A stretch of DNA of 64,000 nt from Bacillus gobiensis (GTDB taxonomy: Bacteria > Bacillota > Bacilli > Bacillales > Bacillaceae): NCBI RefSeq assembly GCF_001278705.1, contig NZ_CP012600.1:2977917-3041916 (forward strand). Direction: 5' to 3'. The notes under the pieces were generated by a model. It saw only the letters and a program-made list of their open reading frames with translations, ran no database searches and was not told where the DNA came from. Shown one piece after another: positions 24,192 through 34,904 of the stretch. A program made the translations under genes and the position numbers. Numbering within the stretch: the stretch's first letter is position 1; the number at the start of each line of letters is the position of its first letter.

Positions 24192-25889
24192 TTAATTTCC
24201 AATGATAGACCGGTACGCCGGCTCCCACATCGCAGCTTTAACTGTTTCTTCTATATTTTCAGGGACGACTCTTGCTATTCCTTCATCGACCGCAGCCTTA
24301 ACAACATCAACGGCGACTTGAATCGATACTTTTTGCAATTCATCAACCTTCGGAAGCAATCCGGCTTCATTGCTCTCTGTATTTGTCATATTCGCCACCG
24401 CATTTGCTGCAGCTGCAAACATCGCATCACTCATCACTTGTGCTTTGGAAACGATCGTTCCGAGGCCAAGTCCAGGAAAAACAAACGCATTATTTGACTG
24501 TCCGATTTCGTATGTTACGCCTTTGTATTCAACTGGATCGAAAGGACTTCCAGTGGCAATCAATGCTTTTCCGTCGGTCCATTCAAGCAAATTACTTGGA
24601 ACCGCTTCGGCAAGATTCGTCGGATTCGACATAGGAAGAATGATCGGATGTTCCGTGTGAGCAGCCATTTCTTTGACAATTTCTTCAGAAAATGCTCCAG
24701 CCACTCCAGATGTACCAATTAGAATCGTTGGTTTCACTTGTTTGATCACTTCATAAAGAGAGATCTCGCCTTTTTCATTCTTTGCCCATGATTCAACTTC
24801 ATCTTTTGCACGCAAATACGGCTTTTGAAAATCACGTATATCTTCCATTCCTTCAATAAGAAGGCCGCGATAATCAACTGCCCAGAATTTTTTCTCCGCT
24901 TCTTCTTTTGTTATGCCATCAAGCGATATCGCATCACGGATCTGATCTGCAATTCCGATGCCCGCAGACCCAGGGCCAAAAATAACAACTCGCTGGTCTT
25001 TCAAGCTGGTATTTAATTTCTTAACCGCAGATAATACCGCAGCAAGTGTGACAGCTCCGGTTCCTTGGATATCATCATTAAATGTTGGCAATTTATGATT
25101 GTATTTCTTCATAATATTACGCGCATTAAAGTTGCCGAAATCCTCCCAATGTAAAAGAGCTGATGGGAAAAATTTAGTGGCTGCTTTCACGTAGGCATCA
25201 ATAAACTCATCATATTTTTCTCCGGTCTCTCGCGGATGCTTGTTTCCGATATAAAGCGGATCGTTCACTAATTTTTGATTGTTTGTTCCTACATCAAGAA
25301 CAACAGGGATTACTCGGCCGGGATCGATTCCAGCTGCAGCTGTATAGACCGCCAGCTTTCCTACCGCAATATTAATACCGCCTACTCCCCAATCTCCGAT
25401 ACCTAAAATACTTTCTGAATCCGTCGTCACGATCAGATCGATATCACCGGCAGTCGCGTGTAAATTTTCAAATGCCTTTTCAATTCCGTCTATGTCATCT
25501 ATTGAAAGATAAATACCGTGCGGACGGCGATATTCATGGCTGTATTCCTGGATCGCTTCACCGACGGTCGGCGTATAGACAACAGGAAGCATTTCTTTCA
25601 GGTGATTTTTAAGCAGTTTATAGAACAAAACTTCATTTCTATTTTGCAAATCGTTTAAGTACACATTTTGGCGAAGCCGGTCAGGCTGTGTAGAAAATTG
25701 CTCATAAGCCCGTTCAACCTGCTGTTCGAGTGTAAGCACTTTAGGAGGCAGCAGACCTTCAAGTCCTAGCTCTTCACGTTCTTCCAACGTAAATGCCACA
25801 CCTTTATTTAACCTCGGAATTGATAATACGTCTTTACCTCGTAGAGCAGTTTTATAGTACCCTTCCTTTGTTTTTACGATGTTGTTCAT
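24192..25889 (-). CDS. maeA: NAD-dependent malic enzyme
   Basis: Oxidatively decarboxylates malate to pyruvate. 565 residues: malic N-terminal domain ([13 protein letters not shown] near 110, the [13 protein letters not shown] region) and NAD-binding domain ([16 protein letters not shown] near 315, [13 protein letters not shown]). An ATG at 25889 is chosen because AAAGGAG precedes it and homologues begin there; the frame is open to 25994 with a non-conserved extension. Equivalent to B. subtilis ywkA. No malate-sensing two-component system is nearby. Confidence 0.94.
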   Translation of the reverse strand: MNNIVKTKEGYYKTALRGKDVLSIPRLNKGVAFTLEEREELGLEGLLPPKVLTLEQQVERAYEQFSTQPDRLRQNVYLNDLQNRNEVLFYKLLKNHLKEMLPVVYTPTVGEAIQEYSHEYRRPHGIYLSIDDIDGIEKAFENLHATAGDIDLIVTTDSESILGIGDWGVGGINIAVGKLAVYTAAAGIDPGRVIPVVLDVGTNNQKLVNDPLYIGNKHPRETGEKYDEFIDAYVKAATKFFPSALLHWEDFGNFNARNIMKKYNHKLPTFNDDIQGTGAVTLAAVLSAVKKLNTSLKDQRVVIFGPGSAGIGIADQIRDAISLDGITKEEAEKKFWAVDYRGLLIEGMEDIRDFQKPYLRAKDEVESWAKNEKGEISLYEVIKQVKPTILIGTSGVAGAFSEEIVKEMAAHTEHPIILPMSNPTNLAEAVPSNLLEWTDGKALIATGSPFDPVEYKGVTYEIGQSNNAFVFPGLGLGTIVSKAQVMSDAMFAAAANAVANMTNTESNEAGLLPKVDELQKVSIQVAVDVVKAAVDEGIARVVPENIEETVKAAMWEPAYRSIIGN

Positions 25890-26331
25890 TATTAACTCCT
25901 TTCTTCGAAATCGGCAAGCGCCTAAATGAATCCGATTACAACCTTTATTTACATGCAGGATAATTCTTGTCCATTGTATGCCTGCCTTTAGCATAAAACA
26001 ATATTATTTAATTAGATTAATTATTCATCAAATTACTCAATTTTTTTAGTTAAAAAAAACATACATTAGAATCAGATGTTTAGTAAAAATGGCAGATTTT
26101 CATGACAGAAAGATTAGTTCTAAAAGCAATATATAGTAATAAGGACCTGAATACGTTTTTGCATGTTAAGAATATTTTGTCCTTAAATTTATGAAAAAGT
26201 ACATCAATCTTTTAAGTCCATAAACAGCAATCGAGAAGAAATTCTAAACTTGTAAATATAGTAAACTTACAATATGAACAGTAGATTAAATGACTAAAAA
26301 TTCCGGCAGCTAAACTAAGGAGGAGAATTCA
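25890..26331. other. AT-rich intergenic region, maeA promoter side and accessory-operon promoter
   Basis: 442 bases without a gene between two divergent units. A possible promoter for the accessory genes lies at 26250-26278. I could not identify a convincing maeA promoter. Multiple A and T runs but no coding potential or clear repeats beyond the inverted repeat listed separately. Confidence 0.5.
26250..26278 (+). promoter_or_regulatory. Candidate promoter with inverted repeat before the alpha/beta hydrolase gene
   Basis: TTGTAA (26250-26255), 17 bases, TATGAA (26273-26278). TTGTAA and TTACAA (26267-26272) form an inverted repeat across the spacer, resembling operators of small repressors of the MarR/TetR kind. 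No regulator gene is adjacent. Confidence 0.4.
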
Positions 26332-27195
26332 GTGACAAAAAACCACGAAAAGATGGTCCAAGCAAATGGGGTGGAACTTTGTGCCGAGACATTCGGAAGT
26401 CCTAAAGACCCGGCGATTCTACTTATCAGCGGCGCCCCGTTGTCCTGCTCAATGCACTGGTGGGACAACGATTTCTGCGAGCGCCTCGCGGAAAGCTCCC
26501 GTTTCGTTATTCGCTACGATCTCCGCGACTTCGGGCGATCAGTCAACTACGAGCCGGGGGATCCCCGGTACAGCCTCCGTGATTTGGCAGCAGATGCTGT
26601 AGGCCTGCTTGACCATTTTGGTCTGGCCAAAGCCCATTTCGTAGGTTTTGCAATAGGCGGATGGATCAGCCAGCTTGCAACACTTGATTATCCCGATCGG
26701 GTTGCATCACTCACCTTGATCTCAACAAGACCTACTGCTCACGGAGCCAATGACCCCGACCTTCCGGAACACTCGAATAAGTTCATGGCAAAGCTCAGGG
26801 GAATGGCGGATCCCGACTGGTCTAATCGATCTGAAGTAATCGATTACATTGTCAATTTTGGACATGCTCTTTCCAATTCACAGTTCTTCGACAAAACAAC
26901 CAAACATAGTCTCGCAGATCGCATCTTTGACCGTACCGTCAATATTGCGTCGAGCATGAAAAACCCGCCTTTGATTAAAAAGGGGGATCGTTGGAGGGAG
27001 CGACTCGGAGAGGTGACTGCCCCGACTCTTGTGGTTCACGGTACGGAGGATCCCTTTTTTCCCTATGGCAACGCACTCGCCCTTGAGAAGGAGATTCCAG
27101 GTGCCAAATTAATTACTTTAGAACAGATTGGACACGAGCTGCCAAAAACAGTCTGGGATATTGTCATTCCAGCGATTTTACAGCACACAGATTGA
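26332..27195 (+). CDS. Alpha/beta hydrolase-fold protein lacking the nucleophile serine
   Basis: 287-residue member of the alpha/beta hydrolase family close in layout to aclacinomycin-methylesterase-like proteins (SGAPLSCSMHWW oxyanion region at 33-44, RYDLRDFGRS at 61-70). The nucleophile elbow, normally GxSxG, reads G105-F-A-I-G109, so the catalytic serine is alanine (codon GCA). The other triad candidates remain: Asp240 in VVHGTEDPFF and His268 in QIGHELP. It may be non-hydrolytic or use another residue. GTG start at 26332 behind AGGAGGAG. First of three co-directional, relatively GC-rich genes, probably acquired. Confidence 0.88.
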   Translation: MTKNHEKMVQANGVELCAETFGSPKDPAILLISGAPLSCSMHWWDNDFCERLAESSRFVIRYDLRDFGRSVNYEPGDPRYSLRDLAADAVGLLDHFGLAKAHFVGFAIGGWISQLATLDYPDRVASLTLISTRPTAHGANDPDLPEHSNKFMAKLRGMADPDWSNRSEVIDYIVNFGHALSNSQFFDKTTKHSLADRIFDRTVNIASSMKNPPLIKKGDRWRERLGEVTAPTLVVHGTEDPFFPYGNALALEKEIPGAKLITLEQIGHELPKTVWDIVIPAILQHTD

Positions 27196-27253
27196 CAATC
27201 AAAGAAGAAAATGACGCACTAGGAGAACGACAGAGGAAAAGGAGAGATAGAAC

Positions 27254-27718
27254 ATGAACCATCTATTGTTCAAACAATTTGAAATGACAAGAGGTTGGTT
27301 GATTGAAGCAGCAGAATCAGTCTCGCAGGAAAAAGCAAAAGTGCAGCCAGACGGTTTTAACAACACGATTCAATGGCATATCGGGCATGTATTAACCGTT
27401 ACAGACCAATTAATGTTCGGTATCTCCGACAATACCATCCATCTTCCAGCACACTATGTCGAATTATTTGCCACTGGTACTCAGCCAACTGATTGGAAAG
27501 CGGAAGCACCCAGTTTAGACGAGCTAATCACAAAGTTGAAGGATCAGCCGGTTCACCTTCAACAGCTTCCTTCTGAGCGATTAAATGATGCATTCGAAAC
27601 ACCTTTTCTCGGACATAAAACGTTTGGAGAAATAACAGGTTTTGTGATCGTTCATGAGGCGATTCATATAGGGAAAATTGAAGAGATGAAGCGTGTCATT
27701 GAACACTCTGGATTATAG
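27254..27718 (+). CDS. DinB-family protein
   Basis: 154-residue four-helix-bundle protein of the DinB/YfiT superfamily, thought to be metal-dependent transferases using bacillithiol or related thiols. Likely metal ligands: His45 (WHIGH, 41-45), His133 and His137 (VHEAIHIGKI). Substrate unknown. AAAAGGAGA precedes the ATG. Sits 58 bases after the hydrolase gene in the same direction. Confidence 0.85.
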   Translation: MNHLLFKQFEMTRGWLIEAAESVSQEKAKVQPDGFNNTIQWHIGHVLTVTDQLMFGISDNTIHLPAHYVELFATGTQPTDWKAEAPSLDELITKLKDQPVHLQQLPSERLNDAFETPFLGHKTFGEITGFVIVHEAIHIGKIEEMKRVIEHSGL

Positions 27719-27765
27719 AACTTACAAAAGCAAATTTTTAAGAAACAGAAAGGAGCAGGATCTAT

Positions 27766-28491
27766 ATGAAAAATAATGAAAAAATTGCTCAACAGCCGAA
27801 AATTGTGTCACAGGAAGAATGGCATGATGCTCTCGAAAAGCTGCATGTCAAGGAGAAGGAACTCACCCATGAATTGCACGCGTTGGCCGCAGAACGCCGC
27901 AGGCTTCCAATGGTCCAGAACGACAAGGATTACATCTTCGAGGGCCCGGACGGCACAAAGAGCTTGCTTGAACTATTCGAAGGACGACGCCAACTCATCG
28001 TCTACCACTATATGTTCGACCCAAGCTGGGACAAGGGTTGCGTTGGCTGTTCAATGCTGGTCGACGGAATCGGCCATCTTGCTCATTTGTACGCCCGCGA
28101 CACCTCCTTGGTCCTCGTTTCCCGTGCGCCGCTGTCCAAGATTGAGCCGTTCAAGGCGCGCATGGGCTGGACCGTACCGTGGTTCTCCTCGTTTGGCAGC
28201 GACTTTAACTATGATTTCGAGAAAACTACAGATAATGGCGAGGTGCCGGGTTTGAGCGTTTTTCTCCGTGATGGCGACAGCATCTTCCGTACCTACTATA
28301 CCTTAGACGGCACCGAATGGCTGAACCCTAACTTCCAATACCTCGATCTGACAGCACTCGGCCGGCAGGAGGGTTGGGAAGATTCACCTGAGGGATGGCC
28401 GCAAACCCCGCCCTATAAATGGTGGCGCCTCCACGATGAATATGATCACTCAAAAAGCTCGGACTCCTGTTGCAATTCCGATAGAGAATAA
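27766..28491 (+). CDS. DUF899 family thioredoxin-like protein
   Basis: 241-residue protein of the DUF899 family (thioredoxin-fold, function unknown). After a helical N-terminus (about 15-50) come DYIFEGPDGTKSLLELF and HYMFDPSWDKGCVGC, the latter with a CxxC pair (Cys92, Cys95), then SFGSDFNYDF and the PPYKWWRLHDEY C-terminus. Codon use is visibly richer in G and C than the flanking core genes. AGAAAGGAG lies before the ATG. Last gene of the accessory unit, followed by a terminator. Confidence 0.88.
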   Translation: MKNNEKIAQQPKIVSQEEWHDALEKLHVKEKELTHELHALAAERRRLPMVQNDKDYIFEGPDGTKSLLELFEGRRQLIVYHYMFDPSWDKGCVGCSMLVDGIGHLAHLYARDTSLVLVSRAPLSKIEPFKARMGWTVPWFSSFGSDFNYDFEKTTDNGEVPGLSVFLRDGDSIFRTYYTLDGTEWLNPNFQYLDLTALGRQEGWEDSPEGWPQTPPYKWWRLHDEYDHSKSSDSCCNSDRE

Positions 28492-28558
28492 ATTATAAGC
28501 GCTCAATCACAGTAACATCGTATAATAAAATATTGCTTTATGATTATGTCTCCCCTTA

Positions 28559-28586
28559 CCGTCTTAAGCAAGCTTAAGACGGTTTT
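28559..28586 (+). terminator. Terminator of the accessory unit
   Basis: CCGTCTTAAG, loop CAAG, CTTAAGACGG, then TTTT. A perfect 10-base-pair stem about 70 bases after the DUF899 stop codon. Confidence 0.85.
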
Positions 28587-28740
28587 CGTTGTGCGTATTC
28601 CCTTTTTCTTTTATGTAAAATCTACCCTTGCACTCGAAAACAGAACCGAAATGAATTGTAAATCATGGAATATCCCAATATTGCTTGTTTATTATTTGCT
28701 AGATAATTGATGCGAATTAGGAGTTGTTCCTTTATAAGAA

Positions 28741-29292
28741 CTATAATCCTATCGGGTTAATAATTCCACAATATATTAGATCTTCATATCGATTTTCTTT
28801 CTTCACATGGTCAATTAATATCCCTTCTTTTTTCATGCCTAATTTTTGCAAAACTCTCCCTGAAGCAGGATTTGAATCAAAGTAACGAGCAAATACTTTA
28901 TGGTATTGCTTTTCATCAAATGCAAATTGTAATATAGCTTGCGCTGCCTCTGTAGCATATCCATTTCCCCAAAAATCTTCACCAATCCAATAGGCTATTT
29001 CACCATTATTAAATTTTTGGTTATTAGATAGCGCTATAGCTCCATATAATTCTCCACTTTCCTTATCCGTTATAGCAAATTCATATAATTTATTTGCATT
29101 AAAATTACCAAGATGATGTTCAATCCACGAAAAAGCATCCTCTATAGAGTATGGATAAGGTAGATACAATGTATTTTTATAAAGGTTATAATTATTACAA
29201 AGTTTAGTAACAGCTCCTGCATCAGATTTTTGAAACAGTCTTAGTATCAGCCGTTTAGTGGTAATTGTTTTATTTTGATTATCATATATCAT
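28741..29292 (-). CDS. RimJ/RimL-type GNAT acetyltransferase
   Basis: 183-residue acetyltransferase of the Acetyltransf_3 group that modifies protein N-termini, amino acids or small amines; the substrate is unknown. N-terminal TKRLILRLFQKSD, acetyl-CoA loop around GEDFWGNGYATEAA (122-135; Q/RxxGxG/A pattern as WGNGYA) and C-terminal NPASGRVLQKLGMKKEG. AGGGAGG precedes the ATG. AT-rich and alone between the accessory unit and tdk. Confidence 0.88.
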   Translation of the reverse strand: MIYDNQNKTITTKRLILRLFQKSDAGAVTKLCNNYNLYKNTLYLPYPYSIEDAFSWIEHHLGNFNANKLYEFAITDKESGELYGAIALSNNQKFNNGEIAYWIGEDFWGNGYATEAAQAILQFAFDEKQYHKVFARYFDSNPASGRVLQKLGMKKEGILIDHVKKENRYEDLIYCGIINPIGL

Positions 29293-29463
29293 AAGAAATC
29301 CTCCCTATATCAGGGGTTATTTTCATCAATCTTTATTTTCAATAATCGAACTTTGTTTTAAATGATTAACCTTTAATTGAACTCAAATTAAATATAAAAA
29401 ATTTATTACAATCAACGGATTCTATTTATCGGGTTAATGCTCTCGAAATCGACGGTGTTTTCG

Positions 29464-29493
29464 AAAAAAAACACCTGAAAAAAGCTTCAGATG
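29464..29493 (-). terminator. Terminator after tdk
   Basis: Minus strand CATCTGAA/TTCAGGTG stem (one G-U pair) followed by eight T. Confidence 0.8.
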
Positions 29494-29499
29494 GCTTGA

Positions 29500-30069
29500 T
29501 TATAATGGCGGATTAGCATGGCATTTGCGGCATACAGGGTAATAGGATTCATGCCCTCCGATTTGGATTTGGTCACCGGTGTATACAGGCTTTCCATTAT
29601 CAACCCGTAAATTCATAATAGCCTTTCGTTCGCAAAACCAGCAAATGGTTTTCATTTCTTCAATCTTGTCCGCGTATAGTAATAAATACTTGCTTCCTTC
29701 GAACAGTTCATTTTGAAAATCATTTTTTAAACCAAAGCCCATCACAGGGATATTTAGTTCATCTACAATTTTCGCCAATTCCAACACATGTTCTTTTCTA
29801 AGAAATTGCACCTCATCTACGAGTACGCAATGCGGCTTTGGCTCGTATTCCTGGACGATATTATAAATATTGGTCTCGTCAAAAATCGGGATCGCTTCTC
29901 TACTAAATCCGATCCGGCTAGAGACGTAACCGATCTTGTCTCTTGTATCGATTCCGGATGTAAAAATTAATACGGTTTTATTTTGCTCTTCATAATTATG
30001 TGCTACTTTTAATATTTCGATCGATTTTCCGCTGTTCATTGCCCCGTATTTAAAAAATAACTGTGCCAT
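29500..30069 (-). CDS. tdk: Thymidine kinase
   Basis: Type II thymidine kinase, salvage of thymidine to dTMP. 189 residues; P-loop GAMNSGKS at 9-16, DEVQF at 85-89 (catalytic Glu and Mg site), and structural zinc cysteines 143, 146, 180 and 183 (CWFC and CRKC). AAGGAG ribosome binding site. Downstream of rpmE as in B. subtilis. Confidence 0.96.
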   Translation of the reverse strand: MAQLFFKYGAMNSGKSIEILKVAHNYEEQNKTVLIFTSGIDTRDKIGYVSSRIGFSREAIPIFDETNIYNIVQEYEPKPHCVLVDEVQFLRKEHVLELAKIVDELNIPVMGFGLKNDFQNELFEGSKYLLLYADKIEEMKTICWFCERKAIMNLRVDNGKPVYTGDQIQIGGHESYYPVCRKCHANPPL

Positions 30070-30254
30070 ATATTACTCCTTGCAATTCTTTTTTGGTTCC
30101 ATATTCATTATAAATGGAATCATAGAGGTAATAAAACAAAAGAATGAATATCCCCCTATATATTCTCCTATTTTTCCCATTTCATAGCACTATTTTATGA
30201 AAAACGAGGATAAGATTAAAAGGACAGGGCTTGATCCTTATAAGGTCTAACGAC

Positions 30255-30290
30255 AAAAAAAGCAGGCAAGAACAATGCTTGCCTACTTTT
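30255..30290 (-). terminator. Terminator after rpmE
   Basis: Minus strand AGTAGGCAAG/CTTGCCTGCT stem (one G-U) flanked by A and a run of seven T. Confidence 0.9.
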
Positions 30291-30302
30291 AATATCCAAA
30301 AA

Positions 30303-30509
<207 letters not shown>

Positions 30510-30626
30510 TCATCTCCTTCCGCCCTGAATCCTTTCCGGAAACAGAGTTACTTTTCCAAAATCAATATCATTCGGAAAGCACATAAAGTCATCTTATCAG
30601 AATCAGAAGATAATTTCAATACATTA

Positions 30627-31913
30627 TTATCTTCTTGTAGCAGGAGTCATATTTGCCTGCTTCCACTCTTGAGTCAACAAATCGTAAAATTCCTGATTGG
30701 TTTTGGTTTTCTTTATTTTCCTCATAAATTTCTCGGCAAAATCCGGAGAATCGGACATCGTTTTCCGTAAAGCCCAAAGGCGGTCAAGATGCTCTTTCGG
30801 CACAAGAAGTTCTTCTTTTCGAGTACCAGATCTTCTGATGTCGATTGCCGGGAATATTCTTCTTTCCGCTAGAGCACGATCCAAATGAAGCTCCATATTT
30901 CCCGTTCCCTTAAATTCTTCATAAATCACATCATCCATACGTGAACCCGTATCGACTAAAGCTGTAGCTAGAATGGTTAAGCTGCCGCCTTCTTCGATAT
31001 TTCTCGCAGCTCCAAAAAAGCGTTTTGGTCTGTGGAAGGCCGCGGGGTCAATCCCTCCGGAAAGAGTTCTGCCGCTCGGAGGAATGACGAGATTATATGC
31101 ACGGGCAAGCCGGGTAATGCTGTCCATTAGGATGATAACGTCCTTTTTATGCTCCACAAGCCTCATGGCGCGCTCTAAAACAAGCTCTGCCACTTTAATA
31201 TGGTTTTCCGGAACCTCATCAAAGGTAGAGCTTACGACATCACCATCGACGGAACGCTCAATATCCGTTACCTCCTCAGGTCTCTCATCAATTAACAGAA
31301 CAATAAGCTCAGCTTCCGGCTGATTGGTTGTTATGCTGTTTGCAATTTCTTTTAGCAACATCGTTTTTCCGGCTTTTGGCGGAGCAACAATCAGTCCGCG
31401 CTGCCCAAAACCAACAGGAGAAATAATGTCCATTATTCTCGTTGACAGCCCATGAGGCTTCGTCTCCAGATTCATTTGTCTATCTGGATATAGAGGGGTC
31501 AGAGCCGGGAAGTGAACACGTTCTTTCGCAGTTTCAGGATCATCGCCATTGACAGCTTCCACGTGAAGCAAACCGTAGTACCGTTCATTTTCTTTCGGCG
31601 GACGTACTTTTCCGGAGACCTTGTCCCCATTTCTTAAGTCAAAACGACGGATTTGCGAAGCAGAAATGTAGATATCCTCTGAGCTTGGTGAATAGTTAAT
31701 CGGGCGGAGGAAACCGAAGCCTTCTGATTGGATAATTTCCAGTACGCCTTCCATAAAGAGCAAGTCTTCCTGCTCTGCATTTGCCTTTAGGATAGCAAAA
31801 ATCAGTTCTTTTTTTGTCAGTTTGCTGTAATAGGAGATTTTATAATGTCTCGCCAATTCATACAGCTCTTTTAATTTCATATTTTCTAAAGTTGAAATAG
31901 ATACAACTTTCAT
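30627..31913 (-). CDS. rho: Transcription termination factor Rho
   Basis: Hexameric RNA-dependent ATPase that ends transcripts. 428 residues: N-terminal SAP-like helix domain (about 10-45), cold-shock-like RNA-binding domain (about 52-125, GFGFLRP), Walker A APPKAGKT at 177-184, Walker B VIILMDS, Q-loop and R-loop region [12 protein letters not shown]. Two upstream and downstream flanks carry terminators of other genes, so it is likely monocistronic or read with rpmE. Confidence 0.97.
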   Translation of the reverse strand: MKVVSISTLENMKLKELYELARHYKISYYSKLTKKELIFAILKANAEQEDLLFMEGVLEIIQSEGFGFLRPINYSPSSEDIYISASQIRRFDLRNGDKVSGKVRPPKENERYYGLLHVEAVNGDDPETAKERVHFPALTPLYPDRQMNLETKPHGLSTRIMDIISPVGFGQRGLIVAPPKAGKTMLLKEIANSITTNQPEAELIVLLIDERPEEVTDIERSVDGDVVSSTFDEVPENHIKVAELVLERAMRLVEHKKDVIILMDSITRLARAYNLVIPPSGRTLSGGIDPAAFHRPKRFFGAARNIEEGGSLTILATALVDTGSRMDDVIYEEFKGTGNMELHLDRALAERRIFPAIDIRRSGTRKEELLVPKEHLDRLWALRKTMSDSPDFAEKFMRKIKKTKTNQEFYDLLTQEWKQANMTPATRR

Positions 31914-32272
31914 AAGAACACCACACTTTTCTAATCATAATGTGTACGCTTTCTACTTTCATAAACCATTTGCATTATTGAAATATATCACAAGATAAAT
32001 CAGCTTCTTCTTACATTACACGTCTGTCCTTAAAGGGATTAAGGCAATAGGATTTAAATACTGAGTGTATAGACTGAAGGGAATGAAAAATTCCGGGCTG
32101 GTTCATGTGAAGACATAAAAGTTTTGCGGCAGGGAAAATAGATTTGCCCTGACTAAAAAGAAGCAGGATACGCAGAAAATAGCAGTACCTCTTAGTTTTA
32201 CCCTATTTTAAAAGAATATTCAAGCGTAATTCCTTTTTGACATCAAAATGATAGAGATGTCTTTTGCTTGTT
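31914..32272. other. Intergenic region between glpX and rho
   Basis: About 360 bases before the glpX terminator hold no gene. I see no convincing promoter hexamers, riboswitch or repeat, although the rho leader must lie here. Confidence 0.5.
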
Positions 32273-32307
32273 AAAAGAAAAAGCAGGATGGTCCCGCTTT
32301 TTCTTTT
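32273..32307 (-). terminator. Terminator after glpX
   Basis: Long stem AAAAGAAAAAGC with GCTTTTTCTTTT extended by GGGA/TCCT, ending in a T-rich arm; it starts about 20 bases past the glpX stop. Confidence 0.8.
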
Positions 32308-32327
32308 GATGAAGAAAATCCTTTCGA

Positions 32328-33293
32328 TTATGGACGAATTACGAGGTTGGGTTTTTTCTTCAGGCTGTGCTGGCCGTCTACAAAACGGACGGTACCTGAT
32401 TTTGCACGCATAACTACACTGTGAGTTGTTCCAACGCTTCCTTTAAATTGCACACCTTTAAGCAGCTCTCCGTCAGTAACGCCGGTTCCTGCAAAAATGG
32501 CGTCATCACCTTTAACCAGGTCTTCCATCCGAAGGACTCTGTTAACATCGATGCCCATTGCTGCACATCTTTTTAGTTCTTCCTCGCTTTGCGGCAGGAG
32601 CTTGCCTTGAATTTCTCCTCCGAGAGCCTTTAAGGCAACGGCTGACAATACTCCTTCAGGCGCTCCGCCAGAGCCAAACAAGATGTCAACGCCGGTATGG
32701 TCAAAAGCGGTGTTAATGGCGCCAGCGACATCACCGTCGTTGATCAGCTTTATTCTGGCGCCGGCCTCTCTAAGCTCAGAAATAATCTTTTCATGACGCT
32801 CACGATATAAAATCGTTGCTACGACATCTTCAATATCCTTATTTTTTGCTTTCGCAACTGCCTTTAAATTATCAATCACAGGCGCTTCAATATCAATGAG
32901 ACCTACGGCTTCCGGACCTACAGCAATCTTATCCATATACATATCCGGTGCATTCAGCAGATTTCCATGGTCAGCAACGGCAATTACCGCAAGGGCATTC
33001 CAGCCGCCGCTGGCAACAATATTGGTCCCTTCAAGAGGGTCTACCGCTACATCCAGACGGGGGCCGTACCCGTTTCCAAGCTTTTCCCCGATATAAAGCA
33101 TTGGCGCCTCGTCCATTTCCCCTTCGCCAATAACGACTGTCCCTTTCATTGGAATGGTATCAAATACATCTCTCATTGCACTTGTTGCTGCATCATCAGC
33201 TTCATCTTTTTTTCCGCGCCCCATCCATCTCGCAGAAGCTAAAGCAGCAGCTTCCGTCACACGTACCAATTCCATTGATAAACTTCTCTCCAT
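32328..33293 (-). CDS. glpX: Class II fructose-1,6-bisphosphatase
   Basis: Dephosphorylates fructose 1,6-bisphosphate in gluconeogenesis; GlpX type, lithium-sensitive, metal-dependent family. 321 residues. Metal and phosphate motifs: [12 protein letters not shown] (about 55-66), [10 protein letters not shown] (about 87-96) and [13 protein letters not shown] at 33293 ([16 protein letters not shown]) matches homologues. Follows murAB by 34 bases, so probably co-transcribed. Confidence 0.95.
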   Translation of the reverse strand: MERSLSMELVRVTEAAALASARWMGRGKKDEADDAATSAMRDVFDTIPMKGTVVIGEGEMDEAPMLYIGEKLGNGYGPRLDVAVDPLEGTNIVASGGWNALAVIAVADHGNLLNAPDMYMDKIAVGPEAVGLIDIEAPVIDNLKAVAKAKNKDIEDVVATILYRERHEKIISELREAGARIKLINDGDVAGAINTAFDHTGVDILFGSGGAPEGVLSAVALKALGGEIQGKLLPQSEEELKRCAAMGIDVNRVLRMEDLVKGDDAIFAGTGVTDGELLKGVQFKGSVGTTHSVVMRAKSGTVRFVDGQHSLKKKPNLVIRP

Positions 33294-33327
33294 TGTTATC
33301 GTTCCCCTTTGTTTGCTTTTTTTGATG

Positions 33328-34617
33328 CTACGAATTTTGCAGCTGTTCTATTTCCTCTTGAGAAAGTTTCTCTCTCCAAACGGCAGCGCCAAGTCTGGTC
33401 AGCTTCTCCTCCAAATTGCTGTAGCCTCTGTCGATATGCTCAAGGCCAGTGATTTCGGTTACGCCGTCTGCGATAAGGCCTGCGACAACAAGGCACGCTC
33501 CGGCCCTGAGGTCGCTTGCCTTTACCTTTGCACTTTGCAAGCTCTTTGTGCCGGTAATGATTGCTGATCTACCTTCCACTTTGATGTCGGAGCCCATTCT
33601 CCTTAACTCGTCAACATGCTTAAAACGTGCGGAGTAGACGGTATCCGTGACGACGCTTGTGCCTCTGGCCTTTGTGAGCAGAGCCGTCATCGGCTGTTGA
33701 AGGTCAGTCGGAAAGCCCGGATAAACGAGTGTCTTTATATCGACAGGCTTGATTTCCTTTTGCCCTCCAATTACCAGGACCTGATCATTGCTCGTCTCGA
33801 TTCGAATCCCCATTTCACGAATCTTGGCAATGAGTGATTCCAAGTGTGTTGGAATCACATTATCAATGAGAACCTCTTTGCCCATCGCTGCGCCGGCAAT
33901 CATAAAAGTACCCGCTTCAATCCTATCAGGAATAATCGCGTGTCGGCAGCCATGAAGAGATTTTACTCCCTCAATCCTTATGACGTCTGTCCCGGCACCT
34001 TTAATTTTTGCTCCCATATTCGCTAAAAGTGTTGCAACATCAATAATTTCAGGCTCTTTTGCTGCGTTTTCAATGATCGTTTTTCCTTCTGCCATGACAG
34101 CTGCAAGCATGATATTAATCGTTGCACCTACACTGACGACATCGAGATAAATCCGGGCCCCTACCAGCTTCTCGGCTCTTAGATAGATCGCCCCTTGCTC
34201 ATTGGTGACTTCTGCACCGAGTGCTTCAAAGCCCTTAATGTGCTGATCGATCGGACGAGGTCCAAGATGGCAGCCTCCAGGAAGACCAATGACGGCTTTT
34301 TTGAACCGCCCTAGCATCGCTCCCATTAAGTAATAGGATGCCCGCAGTTTTTTTACTTTTCCATTTGGCAACGGCATACTAATCATCGGAGTTGGGTCTA
34401 CGACCATTTCTCCTTTTTCCAAATGGACATTTCCTCCTATTTCCCGAAGCAAATCACGCAAAATGAAAATATCGGAAATTTTCGGAAGACCTTCAATGGT
34501 GACTGTTGAATCCGCTAGAATCGTTGCAGGAATAAGGGCAACAGCGCTATTTTTCGCTCCGCTTATATGGACAGACCCTCTTAAAGGCTCGCCCCCTGCA
34601 ATGTTTAACTTTTCCAT
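33328..34617 (-). CDS. murAB: UDP-N-acetylglucosamine 1-carboxyvinyltransferase MurAB (MurZ)
   Basis: Second MurA paralogue, same reaction as MurAA. 429 residues; catalytic Cys116 in [11 protein letters not shown], substrate loop [17 protein letters not shown] at 34617 is chosen (AAAGGGAG upstream); the frame opens at 34644. Located between tal and glpX as in B. subtilis, where MurAB is the minor, non-essential form. Confidence 0.95.
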   Translation of the reverse strand: MEKLNIAGGEPLRGSVHISGAKNSAVALIPATILADSTVTIEGLPKISDIFILRDLLREIGGNVHLEKGEMVVDPTPMISMPLPNGKVKKLRASYYLMGAMLGRFKKAVIGLPGGCHLGPRPIDQHIKGFEALGAEVTNEQGAIYLRAEKLVGARIYLDVVSVGATINIMLAAVMAEGKTIIENAAKEPEIIDVATLLANMGAKIKGAGTDVIRIEGVKSLHGCRHAIIPDRIEAGTFMIAGAAMGKEVLIDNVIPTHLESLIAKIREMGIRIETSNDQVLVIGGQKEIKPVDIKTLVYPGFPTDLQQPMTALLTKARGTSVVTDTVYSARFKHVDELRRMGSDIKVEGRSAIITGTKSLQSAKVKASDLRAGACLVVAGLIADGVTEITGLEHIDRGYSNLEEKLTRLGAAVWREKLSQEEIEQLQNS

Positions 34618-34904
34618 AATCGTCTCCCTTTCTGAAGAGGTCACTTTTTAAAGAGTAGAATTTCTTGCAAGAATTCAAAGGCGTACTAGTCGAAGTATAG
34701 AAATCCCGCCTTTAGGAAGAATTAGCGGCGGAGAAAAATGTGCCTTTCAAAAATCTATCCAATTCAACAGGAAAGAATACAATTTTTCCGAAGATTATTG
34801 AAGAATTTACGAAGCTTTATGAGGTTCACTAGAAACACAGTAGTTTCCAGCATCCTATAGGAAGATCTGACAAGCGGGGATTCTCCCGCTTGTCTTCTTT
34901 CAAC

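Noticed and set aside
34869..34894. Hairpin GACAAGCGGG/CCCGCTTGTC after tal
   Set aside because: Strong stem at the right place, but the minus strand has no T run after it; could be a processing or weak termination site only.
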